A DNA stretch of 64,000 bases from positions 280,404 to 344,403 of the forward strand of contig NZ_PPTG01000009.1 in assembly GCF_002954245.1 (NCBI RefSeq), read 5' to 3'. Below, piece by piece: positions 1 through 7,533 of this stretch. Each line of letters starts with the position of its first letter. The stretch's first letter is position 1. Both the position numbers and the translations under genes were made by a program. The DNA comes from Cryobacterium aureum. Its GTDB lineage: Bacteria > Actinomycetota > Actinomycetes > Actinomycetales > Microbacteriaceae. The notes beneath the pieces are model-generated. The model was given only the letters and a program-made list of their open reading frames with translations, was not told where the DNA came from and searched no databases.

Positions 1-19
1 ACTACTAAAGGGACGCGCC

Positions 20-44
20 GTCCCGCAAAGCGTTCGGCTTACGG
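20..44 (+). repeat. Dispersed imperfect palindrome, copy 1
   Basis: This is a ~25-bp element with left arm GTCCCG, a central GTTCGG and right arm CTTACGG. It matches the copies at 935, 2131, 2704, 5425, 11601, 21324 and 22587. It lies in non-coding sequence about 120 nt before the S51-like peptidase start. The function is unknown. Confidence 0.6.
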
Positions 45-164
45 GCAGTGACCAAGCCGATTCCGGTCGCTGGCTCCGGTCGAATTCCTCACCTACGACG
101 AGCTAGCGGTCGCGGGTTCCTCGTTTGCGTCCCAGCATGTGTCGCCACCGATAAGTTGGCAGCC

Positions 165-896
165 ATGAGTATCTTCCTTGTCGGAGGCGGCCCGGACACC
201 GCTACTTCCTCCGAGATATTTGACCAGTTTGTTGACGAGGTACTTGAACGAGGAGCGACGAGACACCGAGTTCCAAAAATCGTCGTCGTTATCTTTGACG
301 AGGGAGGAAGCGCGACGCACTTTCTGCCGGCCTATACAGCACCGCTCGAAAGCCGCATGCCGTGCGAAATCCGACGAGTGTTGGTGTGCCGTGACAGACA
401 GGTGGAATCGGCCAGCTTCGATGACGTCGATGCGATCCTTGTCGCAGGCGGCCCGACTCCCGCCTATTTAAATGCTCTCCAGACATCGATCGACGCGATC
501 GCGAGTGCGATCGTACAAGGAGCTTCCTACATCGGGTTTTCGGCGGGCGCGATGATCGCACCGAAGGTGGCCTTGATTGGGGGGTACACGATGAATGGAA
601 CAGAAGTCTGCACCGAAGAATGGGCGGAAGGGCTGGCGGAGATAACGCTGAAGGCTGGCCTCGGCGTGGTCCCATTCACGGTCGACGTTCACGCAGCCCA
701 GGCCGGAACCCTCGGTCGGGCGCTTTCCATAGTCGTCAATGGTCTCGCTGATCGGGTCGTTGCCATTGACGAGAACACGGCGGTTGTCACAACGCTCCAC
801 GACCCTTCCAGCATCAGGATCGTCGGGGGTGGCAATGCGTGGACGTTCGAAGCATCTGATGGGCAAGTCACAAGTTCGATTCGGAGGGCGAATTAA
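165..896 (+). CDS. S51-family (cyanophycinase/dipeptidase E-like) peptidase
   Basis: This 243-residue protein has a class I glutamine-amidotransferase-like fold of the peptidase S51 type. It opens with a beta-strand and glycine loop (IFLVGGGPD, residues 3-11). It carries an ILVAGGPTPAY segment near residues 91-101 and the nucleophile elbow GFSAGAM with the probable catalytic Ser at residue 126. Family members are serine peptidases acting on Asp-containing dipeptides or cyanophycin, but the substrate here cannot be read from sequence. The ATG at 165 is chosen because the homologous fold begins there; an in-frame ATG at 48 would add 39 residues with no recognisable domain. It stands alone, preceded by a dispersed palindrome. 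The cytoplasmic location is inferred from the absence of a signal peptide. Confidence 0.8.
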   Translation: MSIFLVGGGPDTATSSEIFDQFVDEVLERGATRHRVPKIVVVIFDEGGSATHFLPAYTAPLESRMPCEIRRVLVCRDRQVESASFDDVDAILVAGGPTPAYLNALQTSIDAIASAIVQGASYIGFSAGAMIAPKVALIGGYTMNGTEVCTEEWAEGLAEITLKAGLGVVPFTVDVHAAQAGTLGRALSIVVNGLADRVVAIDENTAVVTTLHDPSSIRIVGGGNAWTFEASDGQVTSSIRRAN

Positions 897-934
897 TCTC
901 GTCCAGTGACGGTACCTTTTCCGACGGGTTCCGC

Positions 935-958
935 GCCCGTAAGGGGTTCCCCATGCGG
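935..958 (+). repeat. Dispersed imperfect palindrome, copy 2
   Basis: This copy has the order GCCCGTAAGGGGTTCC then CCATGCGGA, matching the family core (CCCGTA, GGGGTTCC, a -CGGA arm). A flanking ACGGGC at 959-964 makes the outer arms complementary to GCCCGT. It lies in the gap between the S51-like peptidase and vanW. Confidence 0.5.
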
Positions 959-1030
959 AACGGGCACAACTCGGCGGCTCGCGTAGCCCCCTCTCCAGGA
1001 CTTGTGCGGACGGCCGTGCTGCCCGTCCTG

Positions 1031-1051
1031 GACGAACGAACGAACGAACGA
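1031..1051. repeat. Tetranucleotide tandem repeat (ACGA)n
   Basis: About five copies of a 4-bp unit (GACGAACGAACGAACGAACGA) lie about 85 nt before the vanW start. The tract could vary in length by slippage. It lies outside any gene I support, so an effect could only be on the leader or promoter of vanW. Confidence 0.7.
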
Positions 1052-1134
1052 GGTCTTGCGCTGAAGGGGTGCGCTGCCGTTCGGTCGTCCCGGTTGCACT
1101 ATTCCTTCGCGGCTGCGACGATCGGCATGGGGGA

Positions 1135-2010
1135 ATGAACACGATGGCACGAATGCTTTTTGGCGATATCTCGCCGTTCACCTATCGAATCTCGCTGCGC
1201 AAGATGATTATGCTCCGCCACATTCGCAATTTGGTCCACCGCGTACGATTCGCTATTCAGCGGGCCGAGCCACTCCCAATGCTGCTCTATAGCCACAATT
1301 CCCTGATTCGCCGCACGCTCGGAAACGTCGACCTCCAGCTGCAGGAGAACAAGGCCGTAAACCTGTCGCTGGCAGCCCCACACATCAACGGCGTCCTCAT
1401 TCGCCCGGGTGAGACCTTCTCGTTCTGGCACCTCATCGGGGCGACGACCGCCGGCCGCGGATACCGAGATGGCCTCACCATCAGCTCGGGACGGGCCACC
1501 TCGGGCCTGGGCGGCGGAATCTGCCAATTCACCAACTTGCTTCACTGGATGGTGCTGCACAGCCCACTCACCATCACGGAGCACCACCACCACGACAGCC
1601 TGGACCTGTTTCCCGACTTCAACCGGCAGATCCCATTCGGCACCGGGACATCGGTGATGTTCAACTATCTCGACTACCGAGTGCGAAACGACACCGACCA
1701 GGAATTTCAGTTCGTCGTGACGACCACATCGGAGTATCTGGTGGGCGAACTGCGCACAACGACGGCACTTTACGTGAAGTTCCACATCCATGAGACCGAG
1801 GCCTACTTCTATGAGCACGACGGCGAGGTCTACCGGCACAACTGCATTTATCGCAGCACACGGTCAAAGGTCACCGGCAATGAGCTCGAGCGCGTGCTAC
1901 TGATCGAGAGCGATGCGCGAGTGGCCTACGACCGGACCCTGATCACGGGCGAAATTCGACCACAACAACAGCGGGCAAAACTTTTAGCACTACAGGAGCA
2001 GCGGACATGA
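1135..2010 (+). CDS. VanW family protein
   Basis: The protein is 291 residues from ATG 1135; a second ATG at 1144 lies 10 nt after a GGGGG Shine-Dalgarno-like run and is an equally good start. The VanW core is evident: NGVLIRPGETFSFW, the G-R-GYR-GL segment and the glycine-rich SGLGGGICQFTNLLHW motif, followed by EHHHHDSLD. VanW was named from VanB-type vancomycin resistance clusters, but its biochemical role is unproven and most homologues are unrelated to resistance. No vanHAX or vanRS partners are in the window, so a resistance role should not be inferred. There is no signal peptide. The gene is isolated, with a 240-nt gap upstream that carries a repeat. Confidence 0.88.
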   Translation: MNTMARMLFGDISPFTYRISLRKMIMLRHIRNLVHRVRFAIQRAEPLPMLLYSHNSLIRRTLGNVDLQLQENKAVNLSLAAPHINGVLIRPGETFSFWHLIGATTAGRGYRDGLTISSGRATSGLGGGICQFTNLLHWMVLHSPLTITEHHHHDSLDLFPDFNRQIPFGTGTSVMFNYLDYRVRNDTDQEFQFVVTTTSEYLVGELRTTTALYVKFHIHETEAYFYEHDGEVYRHNCIYRSTRSKVTGNELERVLLIESDARVAYDRTLITGEIRPQQQRAKLLALQEQRT

Positions 2011-2130
2011 TTGTGCTCCAGCATTCGGCGTAACCCTCGTGAGCGGGGTGCGGCCGGCGCTGCCTCCTGGCCACAGCACTCTTGTCCTTGCAGGTTCAAG
2101 CGAGAGCGCGCCGACATCCGACTTTTCATC

Positions 2131-2154
2131 GTCCCGTGGGGGGTTCCGCTGTGG
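2131..2154 (+). repeat. Dispersed imperfect palindrome, copy 3
   Basis: The element reads GTCCCGTGGGGGGTTCC then GCTGTGG. It sits about 45 nt before the start of the GNAT gene and upstream of its probable -10 box (TAGCCT, 2187-2192). The rest of the 2011-2198 gap shows nothing recognisable. Confidence 0.55.
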
Positions 2155-2198
2155 CACCCAGCTGCGGCGGTCCGGCTCGGCACAGGTAGCCTCTCCCT

Positions 2199-2645
2199 AT
2201 GGAAGATAAGTTGACCATTTCGATCGCCACCCACGCCGACGACGCTGTCGCGGAAGAGATTCGCCGATTGCTTCCGCAGCTGTCACAGACAGCTATGTTC
2301 GACAGAGAAATTCTCAATCGGATGCTGGAGAACGAGTCAGTCGATCTCTTCCTTGCGCGGCTCGCTGGCCGGGTTGTAGGAATGGCCACCCTCGTAACGT
2401 TTCCAATCCCGACTGGGGTCCGAGGTCACATAGATGACGTTGTGGTGGACGAACTCACCCGTGGCCGAGGGATCGCTTGCGAATTATTGACCGCGATGAT
2501 TGCCAGAGCGCAGGCGTTGGGAGTGCGGAGCCTAGACCTGACGTCGCGCCCATCCAGAGAATCCGCGATCCGGCTCTACGAGGCCTCCGGATTCGTGCGC
2601 CGTGATTCCATTTTGTTTCGATACCAGCCCATCGATTCTCTATGA
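2199..2645 (+). CDS. GNAT family N-acetyltransferase
   Basis: This 148-residue single-domain acetyltransferase transfers an acetyl group from acetyl-CoA to an unidentified amine. The GNAT signature is visible: IDDVVVDELTRGRGIACELL (motif A, acetyl-CoA pyrophosphate loop R-G-R-G-I-A near residue 88) and RLYEASGFVRRDS (motif B) near the C-terminus. The length is normal for the family. The start at 2199 follows a -10-like TAGCCT by 6 nt, suggesting a leaderless transcript. It is a monocistronic gene between two copies of the dispersed palindrome. Confidence 0.85.
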   Translation: MEDKLTISIATHADDAVAEEIRRLLPQLSQTAMFDREILNRMLENESVDLFLARLAGRVVGMATLVTFPIPTGVRGHIDDVVVDELTRGRGIACELLTAMIARAQALGVRSLDLTSRPSRESAIRLYEASGFVRRDSILFRYQPIDSL

Positions 2646-2703
2646 GAGATTCCCTTCCGGGCGCACGGAAAACAAAGCCCTGAGACTGCACATTCGCGGA
2701 ACC

Positions 2704-2730
2704 GTCCCGTAGGGGGTTCGGCTTACGGAC
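2704..2730 (+). repeat. Dispersed imperfect palindrome, copy 4 (close to consensus)
   Basis: This copy reads GTCCCGTAGGGGGTTCGG then CTTACGGAC, so the ends GTCC-CGTA and TACGGAC are self-complementary apart from one extra C. It is in the 2646-2864 gap between the GNAT gene and the LCP operon. Confidence 0.7.
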
Positions 2731-2864
2731 ACTTCGTCCGCGCCCAGCGCGCGTTGCATTTCTCCTTTCAGGGCAGCCGCCGAGCGTCCCCCCTTGTGGG
2801 CACAAGCAATCGATTCACGACGAGCGCCGTGAACGGGTCGCTACGCTGAGTCGATGATGTACGC

Positions 2865-2963
2865 ATGGAACGGGCCGGTGTGACCGGCATCCTCTGGTCG
2901 ATACCTCTCGACATTCTGGGCCGGGTGGAGTCGAAGTACACGGCAGTGCAGGTGAAGCGGTGA
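2865..2963 (+). CDS. Possible 32-residue small protein or leader ORF coupled to LCP gene
   Basis: An ATG at 2865 opens a 32-codon frame (start MERAGVTGILW, end KYTAVQVKR) whose TGA overlaps the GTG start of the LCP gene as GTGA. The overlap is the arrangement typical of translational coupling in this window. There is a -10-like TACGCT at 2842-2847. It has no recognisable domain and could be chance or the tail of a decayed gene. Confidence 0.3.
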   Translation: MERAGVTGILWSIPLDILGRVESKYTAVQVKR

Positions 2964-4297
2964 GCGACGCGCGAAGTCCGCTCCGGTACCCGAATTCGGG
3001 ATCCCGAACGTTCATGACTCGGCGGGCCTGGTGGCTCGTCGTCCTGAATGTCTTCATCCCCGGCTCCGCTCAAGTGCTTGCCGGCAGCCGGGCCCTTGGC
3101 CGGTTTGGCCTGCGCGCCACCCTATGTTTCCTCGCCATTGTCGTAGTGACCGGCGCCGCATATGCGATGAATCCGGAGATGCTGCTCACTGTGGCCACTA
3201 ACTCGATTGGTTTGTGGATCATCGCCGCCGTGCTGGTGTTCTATGCCGTGGTGTGGGTTGTCTTAACGTTCGACACAATCCGGCTAGTGCGTTTGGTAAA
3301 GGCCCGGCCCAAGGCGCGCCCGTTTATCGCGGGGTTCGCGACCGTTGTATTGGCGGCCATGGTCGGCATCGCCGGGTATGGTACCTCTGTGGCTACCACG
3401 GCCAGTGATTTCCTATCCTCGGTGTTCGCGGCTGGACCGTCGGAGCCGCCCGTAGACGGCCGCTACAACATCCTGCTCCTCGGCGGCGACGCTGGTGCCG
3501 ATCGGACAGGCATGCGACCCGACAGCATGTCGGTCGTCAGCATTGATGCTGCGACTGGAAAGGCGGACATCATTGGCCTCCCGCGCGACCTCGAAGACGT
3601 ACCGTTTACGGCAGACTCGCCATTGCATGCGGTCTACCCGGACGGCTACGGCTACGGGAATCGCTGCGCCGTGGATGTCTGCATGCTCAACTCGATCTAT
3701 ACCGAGGTCGCACTGAAGACCCCGGAGATGTACCCGAACGCCTTGTCCGACAACAGCGAACCAGGCATTGAAGGTATGCGCGACGCCGCCAGTGGAATCA
3801 CCGGCCTCACCATCCAGTACTACGTGCTAATTGACATGCAAGGCTTCTCTGACCTGATCGACTCCCTCGGCGGCGTAGACATCTCTGTCACCGACCGTGT
3901 TCCGCTCGGCGGCGATGAGGCATTGAGCGGTGTCGCGGAGTGGTTCGAGCCGGGCATGCAGCATATGGACGGCTACCATGCCACCTGGTACGCCCGCTCC
4001 AGGCACGGAACGAGCGACTATGACCGCATGGCCCGCCAGCGCACCTTGCAGGAGGCGCTCCTCAAGCAGTTCAACCCGGCGAATGTGCTCACAAAGTTCC
4101 AGGGTGTGGCCGAGGCGGGCCAGCAGGTCGTTAAGACCGACGTACCGCGGGGAATGCTCGGCTACTTCGCCAACCTGGCAGGCAAGACCAGAGAACTGCC
4201 GGTGGGTTCCGTTGAGTTGGTTCCGGATAATGGCGTCGACCCGCAGGACCCGGACTACGATCACATCCGCAGCCTGGTCGACACCGCGCTCAGATGA
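2960..4297 (+). CDS. LytR-CpsA-Psr (LCP) family cell-wall glycopolymer ligase
   Basis: The protein is 445 residues. LCP enzymes transfer lipid-linked glycopolymers (teichoic acid, arabinogalactan or other polysaccharides) to peptidoglycan outside the membrane. The N-terminal ~130 residues hold about four hydrophobic helices (around residues 20-42, 50-72, 85-108, 118-140), more than the single helix of many LCPs. The extracellular domain shows YNILLLGGDAG, RTGMRPDSMSVVSID, IGLPRD, the YYVLIDMQGFSDLIDSLGGVD block, and YARSRHGTSDYDRMARQR with the conserved Arg residues that bind polyprenyl pyrophosphate. The GTG start at 2960 has an AGG about 7 nt upstream and overlaps a possible small ORF. Confidence 0.92.
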   Translation: MSDARSPLRYPNSGSRTFMTRRAWWLVVLNVFIPGSAQVLAGSRALGRFGLRATLCFLAIVVVTGAAYAMNPEMLLTVATNSIGLWIIAAVLVFYAVVWVVLTFDTIRLVRLVKARPKARPFIAGFATVVLAAMVGIAGYGTSVATTASDFLSSVFAAGPSEPPVDGRYNILLLGGDAGADRTGMRPDSMSVVSIDAATGKADIIGLPRDLEDVPFTADSPLHAVYPDGYGYGNRCAVDVCMLNSIYTEVALKTPEMYPNALSDNSEPGIEGMRDAASGITGLTIQYYVLIDMQGFSDLIDSLGGVDISVTDRVPLGGDEALSGVAEWFEPGMQHMDGYHATWYARSRHGTSDYDRMARQRTLQEALLKQFNPANVLTKFQGVAEAGQQVVKTDVPRGMLGYFANLAGKTRELPVGSVELVPDNGVDPQDPDYDHIRSLVDTALR

Positions 4298-4617
4298 ATT
4301 TGCATTCTGTTGCCAACGCTCGGGCACCGCAACCCGTCGCTTCTCGTGATGCGGCGGAGGCCTCATCAGATTCCCGCCAGACAGTTTCTCGCGCGGGCCC
4401 TGTGTCCGTCCGAAACGCAGCCCACGGTTACGGCGCAGGTTGAAGAGCGTGCATCAGAGCCAAGCCCACGCAGATGCCTCGCACACGCGACCGCACCTGT
4501 CGAATTGTCCAACGAGCTGGGGCAGTGCAAAACTCAAACTTAAGCAGTGGGTCGCCAAGGCGCAGCCGACGACGTCATCTCAACGCGGAGAAGGCGCAAA
4601 AAAACAAGGGGGATTCT
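4298..4617. other. 320-nt non-coding gap
   Basis: I see no gene, repeat copy or convincing terminator here. Reading frames that cross it lack codon bias and any recognisable motif. The last ~25 nt carry an A-rich stretch and the AAGGGGGA Shine-Dalgarno of the lipoprotein gene. Confidence 0.5.
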
Positions 4618-5334
4618 ATGAAACGTGTGACATTCGTATTGGCCGCAGCAACCGCAACGGCTGTTGTCTTGTCCGGCTGCCAAGCACAGCAACCCGTCGC
4701 ACCCGATTCATCATCGTCAGCCACTTCAACTCCCGCCCAGACGGATGAACCCACTGCGCAAGAATCTGCTCAGGCCTGGGCGGACGAGACATTCGGGACG
4801 TTCGAGGCTTTCACCGTGACCGGTAGCGGTGCTGATGAAATTGTCTTTCCCGACGACGCTAAATCTGGCTTCTACACAATCACGTGGGCACCCGGCCACT
4901 GGGCCAATGAGGACTCCTATGCGCAGGTTTATGGGGAGGATGGCATTTTCCACGAAGCCGGAACGGCGGATTACCAGGGCGATTCCGCCAGCGTGGCCTA
5001 TGGCTTGGACCCCACTGTTGGCCCGGCGGGCTGGATAGGCGTTGAGGCCGGCGCGGGTGACTGGTCCATTACCGTGTCACCCATTTCGGCGCTTCCCGCA
5101 CTGCCCGACACCGGCGGCTACGACGCCTATTTGTACGCGGGCGCTGAGCAACCGGAAGTTTTCTCGTCCTTAAACTCGGGGCGGGTCAGCGTGCGACAGT
5201 TCAACGGCATCGATCCGACCGACAGCATCCTCCCTCAGCAGGACTTCACGGCCGTTGGCACTCTCCTCGCTGGCCCCAGCGTCGTCAACGTCCAGCTGGA
5301 AAGCGTGAGTCCCTGGACACGATCCACGAAGTAA
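4618..5334 (+). CDS. Secreted lipoprotein of unknown function
   Basis: This 238-residue protein begins MKRVTFVLAAATATAVVLSGC, a lipoprotein signal peptide with lipobox LSGC, so it should be lipid-anchored on the outer face of the membrane. A Ser/Thr/Pro/Ala-rich linker (about residues 24-50) precedes a globular, acidic, aromatic-rich domain. No known domain was recognised. ATG 4618 is chosen because a strong AAGGGGGA lies 5-10 nt upstream and because the signal peptide starts here. It follows the LCP gene on the same strand after a 320-nt gap, so it probably has its own promoter. Confidence 0.75.
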   Translation: MKRVTFVLAAATATAVVLSGCQAQQPVAPDSSSSATSTPAQTDEPTAQESAQAWADETFGTFEAFTVTGSGADEIVFPDDAKSGFYTITWAPGHWANEDSYAQVYGEDGIFHEAGTADYQGDSASVAYGLDPTVGPAGWIGVEAGAGDWSITVSPISALPALPDTGGYDAYLYAGAEQPEVFSSLNSGRVSVRQFNGIDPTDSILPQQDFTAVGTLLAGPSVVNVQLESVSPWTRSTK

Positions 5335-5675
5335 CCAGGCGACACGACCTGATCAGCGGCCGGTTCGGTCCATAGGACCGCGAATCATGCGCAATAGAGG
5401 GTGTCCAGTAATCACGTGATCGGTGTCCCGTAGAGGGTTCAGCTTACGGTTATGAGTCGGCAGCGTGGAAGGATACTGAGAATTGTGCAGACGGCTTCTG
5501 AAAGTGGCGCCGCTGCAGCGCATCGCGCAGCTGCTCTGGAACGATGGCGATGTCACCCGGTCAACGCACCACCGGCTCCCAACCGAGAGCGGCGAGCCAG
5601 AGCATCGACATCGGGCGGCCACTGAAGTGAGCGGCGCCTGTCTCCCACCTGCCTGGTCTGTGCAATGATCTCGCT
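5335..5675. other. 341-nt intergenic region with hairpin and repeat copy
   Basis: The region has a perfect 6-bp hairpin, CGGTCC-ATA-GGACCG, at 5366-5380, about 30 nt after the lipoprotein stop. This may act as a weak terminator, but there is no T tract. It also holds dispersed palindrome copy 5. No gene was recognised. Confidence 0.5.
5425..5449 (+). repeat. Dispersed imperfect palindrome, copy 5
   Basis: This copy reads GTCCCGTAGAGGGTTCAG then CTTACGG, one of the closest matches to copy 4. It is intergenic, about 230 nt before the TGA-interrupted gene. Confidence 0.65.
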
Positions 5676-6092
5676 GTGTGGAACAAGGGCGGACCGAAGC
5701 GGCCGACTTTTGCGGAGATCGTCGCCGCTGTCGAGGCCACCCCTCCAAAGATCCTCGAACCGCCCGACGTGACGCCTGGTCATTACAGCGGCACCACGTT
5801 GTACGATCTCGATGGCCATCCCCTCGACGAGGCAGACGGACTTGCACTCGAACCAGAGGAAGTCCGGGCCGCGGTTCTTGCCGGGGCTCGGCTGGTTTGG
5901 GACTCCTGCGGATGCGGCTGATACTGCAACAACCTGATCTGGCCGGACCCGGTCGCATTGCGACGGGAGGCCGTGCGCTCCGCGCCCCGGTTCCGCAAGC
6001 ACGACCCCGCCCGCGTAGAACGTCTTACGGGCGCAGGCGGCGATGTCCTCTTGGCTGCCGGCGGCCTGCGCTGGGGAGATCTTCCGCACTGA
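5676..6092 (+). pseudogene. Small conserved-looking protein interrupted by an in-frame TGA
   Basis: From GTG 5676 an 81-codon frame runs to TGA 5919-5921, ending LVWDSCGCG. The same frame then continues without another stop for 56 codons (YCNNLIWPDPVAL... to ...LRWGDLPH) and ends at TGA 6090-6092. The extension keeps GC-rich third positions and a plausible protein composition, so the gene probably once encoded ~138 residues and a single change (for example GGA to TGA) split it. The Cys-rich CGCG-x-YC stretch spans the stop. Selenocysteine insertion is an alternative, but the hairpin at 5948-5967 has an ATT loop without the expected G. No function was recognised. The 81-residue product may still be made. 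Confidence 0.6.
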
Positions 6093-6262
6093 CCCGCAGT
6101 CTCGACGGAAGGGAGGCCGCCCGCTGACGTCGGCACTTTTCGCTCCCCTTGGGATTCCCTTATCAGAACTGAACATGAAGCCACCGGTCACTGGTCCCAG
6201 GTCTCCCGGTGGAGTTGCTCCTTTTAACGCGGGCCGCGTTGATTTAGGCCGTGCCATATTGT

Positions 6263-7222
6263 TCAGGGCGCGTCGGCGAATCGGCGGCCGGCGGCGATCA
6301 TCCGCTCGGCGGTCTCGATATTGCCCTGGTGCCCACTTGTACCAATCACGCGCAGGGTCGCATCGGGCCAGGCCTGCGCCAGCAGCCAAGGCACATCGAC
6401 GGGGCCGCCGAGGTCGAGCTGGCCGTGCAGTAGGACGCCGGGTATTCCGGCGAGACGGTCGGCATTACGCAGCAGTTGGCCTTCCTCAAGCCAGGCCCCA
6501 TGAGAGAAGTAGTGCGACACGATGTGGGCGAACTGTAGCCGGAACTGCGGGTCCGTGAAACGGGGGCTGGGCGCCCAGCCCGGTTCGAGCGAGACGGCGG
6601 CGTCTTCCCAATCGCACCAATGCTGCGCTGCCCGGTGTTGCACGGTGGCGTCGTCGCTGTGGTTGAGCAGGCGGTCGTATGCGGCGACGAGGTCGCCGTC
6701 GCGCTCGGCGACGGGGACTCCCGCGCGGAAGCGTTGCCATTGCTCTGGCAGGTAGCGGCCGGTCTCGTGGTACAGCCAGTGCACGTCGTTGCGCCGGGTC
6801 ATGGTGACGGAGACCAGCACCAAGGCACGCACGTGCTGAGGGTAGGTCTCGGCGTAAGTGAGGGCGAGGGTGCAGCCCCAGGATCTTCCCCAGAGCACCC
6901 AGCGGGTGATTCCCAGCAGGGTGCGTAACTGCTCGATGTCGGCAAGTAAGTGTTCGGTGGTGTTGAATTCGAGGCTCACTGCGGGGTCGCTTGCGAGCGG
7001 GGTGCTCTGCCCGCAGTTGCGCTGGTCTATCTGCACGATCAGGTAGAGGGCTGGATCCCAGTTTCGACGACCGCCCGGCGTGGTTCCAGAACCGGGGCCG
7101 CCGTGAAGCATGAGTACGGGCGTGCCAGCAGGGTTGCCGCTGGTCTCCCAATAGACCCGGTGGCCGTCGCCGACGTCCATTCGTCCTGTGGCATACGGCT
7201 CAATCGGTGGAAATCGAGGCAT
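6263..7222 (-). CDS. pip: Prolyl aminopeptidase (proline iminopeptidase, S33)
   Basis: This 319-residue cytoplasmic alpha/beta hydrolase removes N-terminal proline from peptides. Diagnostic elements are LHGGPGSG (oxyanion region, residues 39-46), the DQRNCGQS segment (~66-73) and the nucleophile elbow WGRSWGCTLAL with Ser 114. LLHGQLDLGGP supplies the Asp and SGHQGN the His. The elbow is usually GGSWG and the earlier motif DQRGCGRS, so this is a slightly divergent member. The start MPRFPPIEPYATG is typical of the family. The gene is convergent with the small TGA-interrupted gene and has no evident operon partner. Confidence 0.92.
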   Translation of the reverse strand: MPRFPPIEPYATGRMDVGDGHRVYWETSGNPAGTPVLMLHGGPGSGTTPGGRRNWDPALYLIVQIDQRNCGQSTPLASDPAVSLEFNTTEHLLADIEQLRTLLGITRWVLWGRSWGCTLALTYAETYPQHVRALVLVSVTMTRRNDVHWLYHETGRYLPEQWQRFRAGVPVAERDGDLVAAYDRLLNHSDDATVQHRAAQHWCDWEDAAVSLEPGWAPSPRFTDPQFRLQFAHIVSHYFSHGAWLEEGQLLRNADRLAGIPGVLLHGQLDLGGPVDVPWLLAQAWPDATLRVIGTSGHQGNIETAERMIAAGRRFADAP

Positions 7223-7275
7223 GTCATGCTCCTTCAGCGGTCATGGCGAGAGACAGCTATCAACGCGGCGAGTGT

Positions 7276-7533
7276 TCAGGCGCGATCGGGTGCGTTTTCA
7301 GATTCTGGTAGCTCGCTCGGTCCCCGTCGAACCATTCGAATCTCCTTGATTCCATATTCTTCCTTGACACTTCCGTCTGGAATGAAATCATGTTTGCGGT
7401 AGAACGCCTGGGCTCGGGGATTTGGATCCGCTACCCACAGTGCTGCCGCTGCGTCGCTAGAAATAACCGCCTCCAGAAGGCATTTTCCCGCTCCCGTGCC
7501 ATGCGACGCGACCCCGGTGCGTTCGTATGGCAA
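7276..7533 (-). pseudogene. C-terminal remnant of a GNAT acetyltransferase
   Basis: The frame encodes HGTGAGKCLLEAVI (the acetyl-CoA loop, motif A) followed by LWVADPNPRAQAFYRKHDFIPDGS (motif B) and a short tail. The N-terminal ~90 residues expected of a GNAT protein are missing. The homology starts at about 7500, inside the 3' end of the neighbouring EamA gene, which reads through the same DNA in another frame. The upstream half was probably removed by the event that joined it to the EamA gene. It may be translated from ATG 7533, but it lacks half the fold. Confidence 0.65.

Noticed and set aside
1135..2010. A vancomycin resistance locus around vanW
   Set aside because: No ligase, dehydrogenase, dipeptidase or VanRS genes are nearby; VanW alone does not indicate resistance.
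5919..5967. Selenocysteine recoding at the in-frame TGA
   Set aside because: The downstream hairpin has its apical loop at about 36 nt and the loop is ATT without a G, outside the usual bacterial SECIS pattern. A nonsense mutation is simpler.
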